Assembly: GCA_035528395.1 (NCBI GenBank)
Contig: DATKYR010000062.1
Span: 1 to 6,361 of the forward strand
Origin: NIOZ-UU13 sp035528395
Lineage (GTDB): Bacteria > Planctomycetota > Phycisphaerae > Sedimentisphaerales > Anaerobacaceae
Length of the DNA stretch: 6,361 nucleotides
Direction of reading: 5' to 3'
The position numbers and the translations under genes were made by a program. The notes below the pieces were generated by a model that saw only the letters and a program-made list of their open reading frames with translations, was not told the origin of the DNA and made no database searches. Of this stretch, positions 1 through 5,166 are shown piece after piece (positions within the stretch are counted from its first letter, which is position 1; every line of letters starts with the position of its first letter).

Positions 1-207
1 ACCGCCAAGCCTCCCAGGGACCCACTTCGGGTCACCAACGAAGACACCGTCATTGCCGTTACCACTTGAGTCTAAGGCGGTTGTACCGGAACCATCATCA
101 AACTTCCAGTAGGCGGCAAGGTCCGGGTCAGCAGCTTTTGCAACGCTCGTTAGGACCAGGCCCAGCACCAAAATAAAAGAAACCAAATACATCAATTTTC
201 TACACAT
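1..207 (-). CDS. Secreted LamG-domain protein, N-terminal fragment (cut by window edge)
   Basis: Sixty-nine codons are visible from an ATG at 207, and the frame stays open to base 1, so the gene continues outside the window. Residues 1-25 form a signal peptide: a short basic start (MCRK), a hydrophobic core, and an AKA|A signal-peptidase I site around residues 23-26. The mature protein begins ADPDLAAYWKFDDGSG and continues with LDSSGNGNDG, the usual opening of a LamG (concanavalin-like jelly-roll) domain. This resembles the LamG opening of the plus-strand gene at 2490. The start is fixed by a strong AAGGAGG six bases upstream. LamG domains generally bind carbohydrate or other surface ligands; the specific role is unknown because the rest is missing. 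It is probably exported to the envelope or outside. A long leader with its own candidate promoter precedes it. Confidence 0.85.
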   Translation of the reverse strand, partial: MCRKLMYLVSFILVLGLVLTSVAKAADPDLAAYWKFDDGSGTTALDSSGNGNDGVFVGDPKWVPGRLGG

Positions 208-213
208 AATAAT

Positions 214-220
214 CCTCCTT
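214..220 (-). promoter_or_regulatory. Strong ribosome binding site for the LamG gene starting at 207
   Basis: AAGGAGG lies six bases (ATTATT) upstream of the ATG at 207. It is a near-perfect Shine-Dalgarno match and decides the start. Its first base is also the last base of the stop codon (TGA, 222-220) of the possible upstream ORF, an arrangement that would allow translational coupling. Confidence 0.8.
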
Positions 221-369
221 CAAAAAAAGTTAAAATTACCATTCTTTGGCCACACACCAAAACACTCGCTCCCGCAGAGGCGGGATATGAATTTTTCATT
301 GAAATGTGAAAACCTCCACTTGCGAAGCTCAAAGTCCTGACTTGAAACTCTATACCTCGCATAATACAT
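220..369 (-). CDS. Possible small upstream ORF (49 aa) in the leader of the LamG gene
   Basis: An ATG at 369 is preceded by GGAGG with a seven-base spacer and opens a 49-codon frame ending at a TGA whose last base touches the Shine-Dalgarno of the downstream LamG gene. The peptide starts MYYARYRVSSQDFELRKW, is mildly basic and aromatic, and has no signal peptide or motif I recognise. The frame stays open further upstream to a GTG at 462, but only the ATG at 369 has a good ribosome site. Its initiation region, AGGAGGAATTATTATGT, is almost identical to that of the LamG gene (AGGAGGATTATTATGT). It could be a real coupled leader peptide, or leader RNA that happens to be open. No homology is claimed. 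Confidence 0.3.
   Translation of the reverse strand: MYYARYRVSSQDFELRKWRFSHFNEKFISRLCGSECFGVWPKNGNFNFF
270..285 (-). other. Perfect 6-bp hairpin inside the LamG leader
   Basis: TCCCGC and GCGGGA are perfectly complementary around a four-base loop (AGAG on the plus strand). On the minus-strand transcript it falls about 50 bases before the LamG ribosome site and inside the possible upstream ORF. No run of T follows, so it does not look like an intrinsic terminator. It may simply be a structured part of the leader RNA. Confidence 0.4.
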
Positions 370-470
370 AATAATTCCTCCTCTCTTCAGAAAAATACAA
401 AAGTCCTGCACTTCGGGGGACCAAAATCCACATACACCTGACCGCGCAGGCACAAGCTTCACTAATATTA

Positions 471-500
471 TCTATACCAAATTATCTACTTTCCTGTCAA
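471..500 (-). promoter_or_regulatory. Candidate sigma-70-like promoter for the LamG gene at 207
   Basis: On the minus strand a perfect TTGACA (500-495) is followed after 18 bases by TATAGA (476-471, four of six matches to TATAAT). This predicts transcription starting near 464 and a leader of about 257 bases before the ATG at 207. It lies just downstream of the zinc-ribbon gene, which ends at 607, so it could make the LamG gene independent of that unit. Only the sequence match supports it. Confidence 0.5.
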
Positions 501-606
501 GGGAAATCTCTGGATTATGAGTGGGTATCTATTCTTGATGTGGTTGTGTTCAAAGCGCCTCACAGGCCATTTTAACGGCGAACTCGTCTTGAGGGGTATC
601 ATTGGC

Positions 607-957
607 CTACTTTCGCACAGCCGTCCGCCGCCTATGGCATTTGTTGGTAGCTTTATCTGAACATGCTTTGCACCGGCACTGCAAGCCGTCTTTACACGAC
701 CTGCTTTTGTAGAACTCGCTCTCGGCCTTCCACTTTTTGCACCTGCTACATCGTTTTTGTTTCACACCAACAACAACTCGATGACGCTCCTCATATCTAT
801 AATATTGTTTCAAGCCCTTCCCCTCTTTCTTGTAACGCTCTCGCATATCTGCCCGCACGCAGTCTTTGCAATCATACCTCAATCCGTCTTTGCTGTAACG
901 GTCCTTGCCAAACTTACTCTCGTCTTTCCACTTTTTGCATTTGCTGCACAGTTTCAT
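607..957 (-). CDS. Small double zinc-ribbon protein (116 aa)
   Basis: This small basic protein consists of two copies of one zinc-ribbon unit. Copy 1 has C4-x2-C7 and C30-x2-C33; copy 2 has C70-x2-C73 and C96-x2-C99. The spacing between the two pairs is 26 residues in both copies. Shared segments are C(S)(K/R)CKKWK.ES.F and KDGL..(D/R)CK.C, and copy 2 has extra cysteines at 88 and 94. The linker (about 37-69) and the C-terminal tail are rich in Lys, Arg and Tyr, consistent with nucleic-acid contact. Similar CxxC...KDGL...CKxC units are familiar at the start of phage-type HNH endonucleases and as small stand-alone proteins; no HNH catalytic motif is present here. GAGAGG sits five bases upstream of the ATG. 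The gene lies 62 bases downstream of the four-repeat HTH gene on the same strand, probably co-transcribed. The biochemical role is unknown. Confidence 0.75.
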   Translation of the reverse strand: MKLCSKCKKWKDESKFGKDRYSKDGLRYDCKDCVRADMRERYKKEGKGLKQYYRYEERHRVVVGVKQKRCSRCKKWKAESEFYKSRSCKDGLQCRCKACSDKATNKCHRRRTAVRK

Positions 958-962
958 CTTTG

Positions 963-968
963 CCTCTC
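963..968 (-). promoter_or_regulatory. Ribosome binding site of the zinc-ribbon gene
   Basis: GAGAGG lies five bases (CAAAG) upstream of the ATG at 957. Together with the conserved C4-x2-C7 pair directly after the start, it supports this start codon. Confidence 0.55.
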
Positions 969-1019
969 GGTCTATGTTTTACTACTAATTCCAGACAGCC
1001 AAATAGGCCAGCAGCACTT

Positions 1020-1649
1020 TTACGTCTTTGCCTTTTGCTTTCTTTTCTTCAGGCCTAATCTGTGTATTCTCATTTGTGTCGCCAGTACTGTTCTTCCAAT
1101 CTGGTCGGCTATTTGTTGTGCCGTTCTACTTGGATACAGTTTCATCAGCAGGTTCAGCTCTCTCTTCGACCAGATATACCTTTCTTTTCTAAGTCCCAAT
1201 TTACTTGCTCTGCTTGCTACCGCCAAGACAGTCCGTCCAAGTTGGTTCGCTATATCCGATATGCTATTATCTGGATACATTTTCCTAAGCAGGGCTTCCT
1301 CTTGTCTTGACCAAACGCAAACGGGAGTTATTCCCACTTTTTTGAGGCCAATGAGATTTGCTTTTTGTCTAACCCACTCCGAAGACCGCCCAAGTTTATC
1401 GGCTATGCTTTGCGTGTTCTCACTTGGGTACAGTTTCTTGAGCAGTTTGACTTCATTTGCTGACCAGTGACGCCATTCTCTTGTTTTAATCCCCATGCTG
1501 TATGCTTTTTGTCTAACCGCTGTCAAAGGCCGCCCAATTCGCTCAGCTATTTCCCTTGCTCTTCCACGCGGGAAAAGTTTCTTGAGCAACTTAACCTCAT
1601 CTTCTGACCATGAAATCCAGCCGTTTTTCTTGATTTCGACCTTTTCCAT
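1020..1649 (-). CDS. Four-repeat Myb/SANT-like helix-turn-helix DNA-binding protein (209 aa)
   Basis: Almost the whole protein is four tandem HTH units of 42 residues each, at about 14-55, 62-103, 113-154 and 160-201, with 5-9 residue linkers. Each begins with Trp-Ser and an acidic or polar stretch, has a LL(K/R/M)K(L/M)(Y/F)P helix end, then IA..(L/I)GR, and ends in an (L/M)G(L/I)(K/R) turn. This is the pattern of bacterial and phage Myb/SANT-like or sigma-region-4-like DNA-binding modules. Short basic tails flank the array (KVEIKK at the start, KKRKQKAK at the end). No enzymatic domain is present, so a sequence-specific DNA-binding role is inferred. The chosen start is ATG at 1649. A TTG at 1685 would add 12 residues, but that extension looks like untranslated sequence and has no ribosome site. 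The neighbour downstream is the zinc-ribbon gene. The target and function are unknown. Confidence 0.8.
   Translation of the reverse strand: MEKVEIKKNGWISWSEDEVKLLKKLFPRGRAREIAERIGRPLTAVRQKAYSMGIKTREWRHWSANEVKLLKKLYPSENTQSIADKLGRSSEWVRQKANLIGLKKVGITPVCVWSRQEEALLRKMYPDNSISDIANQLGRTVLAVASRASKLGLRKERYIWSKRELNLLMKLYPSRTAQQIADQIGRTVLATQMRIHRLGLKKRKQKAKT
1047..1610 (-). repeat. Four tandem HTH-coding repeats
   Basis: The units run on the minus strand from 1610-1485, 1466-1341, 1313-1188 and 1172-1047, each 126 bases. Units 1 and 2 both encode EVKLLKKL, yet five of those eight codons differ synonymously. Units 3 and 4 share GRTVLA. The protein repeat is therefore kept while the DNA has drifted, pointing to old duplication with selection rather than a recent slippage expansion. 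Confidence 0.75.
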
Positions 1650-1656
1650 ACCGTGG

Positions 1657-1685
1657 ATTCTATGGGATTTTGGCTTACAAGGCAA
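1657..1685 (-). promoter_or_regulatory. Candidate promoter giving a leaderless transcript of the HTH gene
   Basis: On the minus strand TTGCCT (1685-1680, four of six to consensus), a 17-base spacer and TAGAAT (1662-1657, five of six) stand immediately before the gene. Only seven bases separate the -10 element from the ATG at 1649, so transcription would begin at or next to the start codon. This fits the absence of any Shine-Dalgarno sequence there. The evidence is sequence match and spacing only. Confidence 0.35.
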
Positions 1686-1740
1686 TGTTCGGTTTGGGTG
1701 CGGTGATTGTGAGAAGATAAAGCCGCTCTTTTCGTTCTAA

Positions 1741-1859
1741 TTTGCGTTAAAATCCCCCAACCCTACCTCAGATACCCTTCGGCTTGAGTTTGGCCATTGT
1801 AGAATGCTAAAACACCTCTCAGAGGGGGGCTACAGATAATCCTGAGCTGGTCTAATCTT
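1741..1859. other. Non-coding stretch between HTH gene and gene remnants
   Basis: No credible gene is seen on either strand. The minus strand contains a very short ATG frame ending after nine codons (MAKLKPKGI, near 1800) with no ribosome site, and a small self-complementary CCTCTCAGAGG. It looks like degraded sequence continuous with the wreckage at 1860-2339. Confidence 0.4.
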
Positions 1860-2012
1860 TTAGCAGCGTATATGGAGTTTATCCGCTATTGCCCTAAAAC
1901 AAACGGGGCCTATACCGATAGTCCATTGGGTCCAGGTATTTATCTGTGCTGCATTTGGATTATCGTGAGTGACTGCACTGCCATTGAGCGCTGATAATTC
2001 TGGTTCTGCCAT
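1860..2012 (-). pseudogene. Scar of a LamG-family C-terminal module
   Basis: The minus strand reads an open 50-codon stretch containing LNGSAVTHDNPNA followed by WTQWTIGIG. This matches the conserved C-terminal module of the planctomycete LamG proteins: the intact neighbour at 2490 has VNNSKV...WTQWNI and, about 20 residues later, LTIGF. Here WTQWTI runs straight into GIG, as if the segment between the two TI motifs had been deleted. The reading then turns into unrelated residues and stops at 1862-1860. There is no ribosome site at the ATG at 2012 and no upstream LamG sequence, so this is a remnant, not a gene. It begins 8 bases after the end of the recombinase fragment. Confidence 0.5.
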
Positions 2013-2019
2013 AGTACAA

Positions 2020-2339
2020 TCAAAGAGATATATGACATTCTTCAGTGCCCTCGAGATTTCCAGCTGGGACCGAACGCACTGTCAGTTTTACAGTACCAGC
2101 TGGTTTGTTAATCGAAATCTTCTCAATACATCGCCGCAAAGCAACCAGCTTTTCCTGAGCCAGGCCTTCACGAAGGGTAAACTCCAGGCCTGAAAGGAAC
2201 TGCATAGCATCAGCAACCATGTTTCTTATCTCAGCTTGCGATACTACCAGCCGGTCCAATTCTTCGAGTCTGGCTTCCAGCTGCTGCTTCTGCTGTTTCA
2301 GCTCAGTTAATCGCTGGTCTACGAACTCACGGTTAGTAT
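2020..2339 (-). pseudogene. C-terminal remnant of a large serine recombinase
   Basis: Reading on the minus strand from about 2339, the frame gives a Gln/Leu/Glu-rich coiled coil (REFVDQRLTELKQQKQQLEA, then RLEELDRL), then VADAMQFLSGLEFTL, LVALRRCIEKISINKP and AGTVKL, ending HISL at a TGA (2022-2020). Coiled coil, then a short helical region, then 'R.CIEKI.INKPAG...L..R.VP.GN' is the C-terminal end of the large serine recombinases (resolvase family with Recombinase and zinc-ribbon domains) found in many planctomycete genomes. The N-terminal catalytic resolvase domain and the DNA-binding domains are absent: a TGA lies in frame at the upstream edge, and only non-coding sequence follows to the promoter of the gene at 2490. 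Only about 105 codons remain, so it cannot be active. It marks a former mobile or integrative element. Confidence 0.7.
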
Positions 2340-2489
2340 GTCAGTATTAAGTATACGGATGAAAAGAGATGTGTCAATCATACAATTATTTTGAAATAAA
2401 AAAGGGCGGACATGGCATGTTGAAGCTGCCGTAGTACTGTTGAAATTGAGATGAAATTATGTTATTATGAGGCCTGAAGATTACACTTT
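2340..2489 (+). other. Upstream region of the 821-aa LamG gene
   Basis: This 150-base AT-rich spacer holds no gene. It separates the minus-strand recombinase remnant from the divergent plus-strand LamG gene and contains that gene's candidate promoter at 2440-2468. Confidence 0.5.
2440..2468 (+). promoter_or_regulatory. Candidate sigma-70-like promoter of the 821-aa LamG gene
   Basis: TTGAAA (five of six matches) and TATTAT (five of six) are separated by exactly 17 bases. The predicted start near 2475 leaves a very short leader of about 15 bases before the ATG at 2490. No good Shine-Dalgarno is present (at best GAAGA at 2476-2480), so initiation may be SD-independent. Confidence 0.55.
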
Positions 2490-4955
2490 ATGTCTCAAAA
2501 ACTGCTTTTATATCTAACTTTTGTTATCTTTGTGCCTGGTCAGGTTCTGACAGATACAACCATCGCACAACCAGCAAACCTTTATGCCCGCTGGCCGCTC
2601 AATGAAGGTGAGGGCGAGATGGTATTTGACATTTCCGGCAATAACTTGCACGGAGTGATTCAAAATACCGACAATGGTCTTGGACTTGATGGCTCAGTCT
2701 GGGTCGAAGATCCGGTACGTGGCACCGTTATTAGTTTTAACGGTACGGCGGACAGTGCTTTTGTTCGCGCCGGAGAAATTCCTCAAATGACACTGACCAA
2801 CGACTTTACCTGGTCTTTTTGGGCGAAACACAGCGATGAAAACACAGCGGACAACGATATTATTCTTGGTAATCGGATGGACGAGAACGCAGTCGATTTT
2901 GTGCCGCGTCAGTTCATTAAGTTCACTCCGACTAAATTCGAGTGGCACATGAATGGCAACGGTGACGACAACCTGGACTATGACGACATTCCCGCCGACA
3001 TCTGGTTCCACCATGCAGTAGTGAAAACCGGTGACCAGTTGACCTATTACCGCAACGGTGTTGAATCCGGTTCAGAGACGTTCACACAACCGCTTGACGT
3101 TCCTCAACCTCTTTTCTTTGGTGGTGACAACGAGGGTGCTTCCGGAGAGAATTGGAGCGGATTGATGAGTGAAGTGCAGCTCTATAGCCGTGCGCTAACC
3201 GCAGATGAGGTTCTTCAGGTTATGGTTTTACCAGTGGGGACTGTAATCAGAACCAGCGCCTATGGGGAAATTCCTTCAAATAAAGCAATAGATGTATCCA
3301 TAGATACCGATCTGAGCTGGACTCAGGGCGATTATGCCGATACCCACGATGTGTACTTCAGCACAGTGTTCGAGGACGCCAATGATGCCGACAGAATCAA
3401 TTCTCTGGATGCACTGCTTAGCCAGGATCATGATCCTAATATGTATGACCTGGACAGACTTGATTACGGCCAGACCTACTATTGGCGAATCGATGATGTC
3501 AATGAGCCTCTGGCCAGTTCGACGGTCTTCAAGGGCAAAATCTGGCAATTTACGACCGAGTTATTTGATTATGCGATTCCTGGCGACAGGATCACCGCAA
3601 CAGCTTCAAGTAAGTCTGAGGAGAGTGGTGGCCCTGATAAGACTATCGACGGTTCGGGTTTGACTAGTGTTATGCACCCGATTGATACCAGGGATGATAC
3701 ACACTCCACTAAAATTTCAGATATGTGGGTCAGCAGCAAAACTGACATGGCACCGTGGATTCAGTATAACTTCGATAAGCCCTATAAGCTGGACAGTATG
3801 TTGGTATGGAACTTTAACGGCATTTTGATATGGAATATGCTTGGCCTAAAGACTGTAAATATCGAATATTCAACAAACGGAGGAACAACCTGGCAATCGC
3901 TGAGCAATGTTCCCAACTTTGCTAAGGCAACCGGTACGAACGGTTACAATGCCAATACAATCGTTCCATTTGGTAACTTAGTAGTAAACGCCGTCAAACT
4001 CACCGCAGCCAGCAATTGGTCAGGGGGCATATCTTCACGCTGCGGTCTAAGTGAGATTAATTTCCTGACCATACCTACATACGCATCGGCGCCTAATCCG
4101 CAGAACGGAGCGACAAATGTCCCCGTGGATACAACCTTATACTGGAAGGCAGGCAGAGAAGCTGCTCAACATAAGGTATATTTAAGTACCGATGAGGCAT
4201 CTGTGGCAAGTGGTACAGCAACTGCCACGACTGTGAGCCAAATTGGCTATAAATTAAATTCACAAGAGATTGCTATGGGCTCGACTTACTATTGGCGTAT
4301 TGATGAGGTCAATGACGCCGAAACCATATCAACGTATAATGGCGATACGTGGAGTTTTAAAACCCAGGACTATCTTGTTGTGGATGACTTCGAGAGATAC
4401 GTGAACACTCTTGACTATATTGATCCGCTTCAGGTCTATAATAATTGGACAGATGGGCTTGCAAATCCTTCAGAGAACGGCTCGATTTTCAGCTCTACTG
4501 TTAATGCGGCGGATGTTTCTATTAATCCAATGGAAACCTTTAGAATTCGCGGCGACAACAAGGTGATGCTCCTATACTACAATAATACTACTCCACCCAT
4601 GTCGGAGGTTAAAGTTAATACTACACTTCTCCCGATTGGCAGCAACTGGACCAAAGGCGATGCCAAGACCCTCGTTATCTGGTTCTACGGCTACCCAAGC
4701 AATAATATTACTGCCGACCAGATGTACATTAAGGTCAATAACTCTAAGGTTATATATGGCAGCAGGGACTCGGACGTTATAGACAATATAGCCATTAGCC
4801 GCTGGACGCAGTGGAATATTGACCTGGCATCGTTTGACACCAACCTTAGCAATGTCGAAAACCTCACCATAGGCTTTGAGAGGATTGGTGCAACCGGCAG
4901 CGAGGGCGTAATTCTCCTTGACGACATTTATCTTGTACGTCTTTCTCAAGAATAA
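2490..4955 (+). CDS. Exported multidomain LamG / Ig-like / discoidin surface protein (821 aa)
   Basis: The order of domains is as follows. An N-terminal signal peptide (about 1-21, MSQKLLLYLTFVIFVPG core) is followed by a LamG/concanavalin jelly roll at about 32-242 (ARWPLNEGEG, DISGNNLHG, ending EVQLYSRALTADEV). An Ig/fibronectin-like module at about 255-357 ends in YYWRIDDVN and WQFTTE. A discoidin (F5/8 type C) module at about 361-530 contains TIDGSGL, WIQYNFDKPYKLD, VNIEYSTNGGTTW and GLSEINFL. A second Ig-like module at about 534-627 ends YYWRIDEVN and WSFKT. A C-terminal beta-rich module at about 629-821 contains VVDDFERY, LYYNNT, WTQWNIDLASF and ILLDDIYL. All are non-catalytic folds that usually bind glycans or surfaces, so a secreted or envelope adhesin/carbohydrate-binding role is inferred. 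There is no enzyme domain, no clear anchor and no frameshift. This architecture is typical of Planctomycetota paralogue families. The gene is convergent with the CotH-like gene. Confidence 0.85.
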   Translation: MSQKLLLYLTFVIFVPGQVLTDTTIAQPANLYARWPLNEGEGEMVFDISGNNLHGVIQNTDNGLGLDGSVWVEDPVRGTVISFNGTADSAFVRAGEIPQMTLTNDFTWSFWAKHSDENTADNDIILGNRMDENAVDFVPRQFIKFTPTKFEWHMNGNGDDNLDYDDIPADIWFHHAVVKTGDQLTYYRNGVESGSETFTQPLDVPQPLFFGGDNEGASGENWSGLMSEVQLYSRALTADEVLQVMVLPVGTVIRTSAYGEIPSNKAIDVSIDTDLSWTQGDYADTHDVYFSTVFEDANDADRINSLDALLSQDHDPNMYDLDRLDYGQTYYWRIDDVNEPLASSTVFKGKIWQFTTELFDYAIPGDRITATASSKSEESGGPDKTIDGSGLTSVMHPIDTRDDTHSTKISDMWVSSKTDMAPWIQYNFDKPYKLDSMLVWNFNGILIWNMLGLKTVNIEYSTNGGTTWQSLSNVPNFAKATGTNGYNANTIVPFGNLVVNAVKLTAASNWSGGISSRCGLSEINFLTIPTYASAPNPQNGATNVPVDTTLYWKAGREAAQHKVYLSTDEASVASGTATATTVSQIGYKLNSQEIAMGSTYYWRIDEVNDAETISTYNGDTWSFKTQDYLVVDDFERYVNTLDYIDPLQVYNNWTDGLANPSENGSIFSSTVNAADVSINPMETFRIRGDNKVMLLYYNNTTPPMSEVKVNTTLLPIGSNWTKGDAKTLVIWFYGYPSNNITADQMYIKVNNSKVIYGSRDSDVIDNIAISRWTQWNIDLASFDTNLSNVENLTIGFERIGATGSEGVILLDDIYLVRLSQE

Positions 4956-4990
4956 GACACTGCTGATTTTTTGACTTGAGAGATATTTTT
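4944..4990 (+). terminator. Weak candidate terminator after the LamG gene
   Basis: TCTCAAG (4944-4950) and CTTGAGA (4975-4981) form a seven-pair inverted repeat, extendable with one G-U pair, followed by ATTTTT. The loop is 24 bases and the stem overlaps the stop codon, so it is not a classic intrinsic terminator. Confidence 0.25.
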
Positions 4991-5026
4991 AGCTCATGTT
5001 AGTTGTTTGAATTACAACGATGAACA

Positions 5027-5057
5027 AGACATCCTCCATGTCTGCAGGTGTTTTATT
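5027..5057 (+). terminator. Second weak candidate terminator in the convergent gap
   Basis: AGACAT and ATGTCT (5027-5032, 5038-5043) pair perfectly around a five-base loop, and a T-rich stretch follows at about 5050-5057. The stem is short and not GC-rich. It lies between the convergent LamG and CotH-like genes, where a terminator is expected. Confidence 0.25.
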
Positions 5058-5166
5058 TCAGTAAATTATAAAATTCATAATAACTCAAGACTACATTATC
5101 ATATCTATATCACTATCACCGGGCCAAGAAGAATCTGGCAGGCTATTTTCGAAAAATATATGGTCA

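Noticed and set aside
557..567. GCCT/AGGC hairpin downstream of the zinc-ribbon gene as a terminator
   Set aside because: It has only four pairs with a three-base loop and no following T-run on the minus strand.
757..1470. Long plus-strand frame (237 aa), hydrophobic and membrane-like
   Set aside because: It lies antisense to both the HTH and zinc-ribbon genes. Its hydrophobicity and internal repetition are the complement of Lys/Glu-rich repeat codons. It has no ribosome site, and the minus-strand proteins have clear domains.
1650..1685. Extended start (TTG at 1685) for the HTH protein
   Set aside because: The 12 added residues show no conserved pattern and no ribosome site, and the stretch overlaps a good candidate promoter ending just before ATG 1649.
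1969..2193. Plus-strand frame of 74 codons
   Set aside because: It is antisense to the recombinase remnant, whose minus-strand translation has a recognisable family pattern; the plus-strand product has none.
463..2489. CRISPR array, tRNA or intact insertion sequence in the accessory zone
   Set aside because: No regularly spaced direct repeats, no cloverleaf, no transposase and no terminal inverted repeats were seen.
4572..4949. Minus-strand frames inside the LamG gene (125 and 78 codons)
   Set aside because: They are antisense shadows of the conserved C-terminal module; no start signal or recognisable domain.
5144..5158. TATTTTCGAAAAATA palindrome near the CotH-like gene end
   Set aside because: It is AT-rich with almost no loop; likely chance, and not placed as a terminator or operator with any support.
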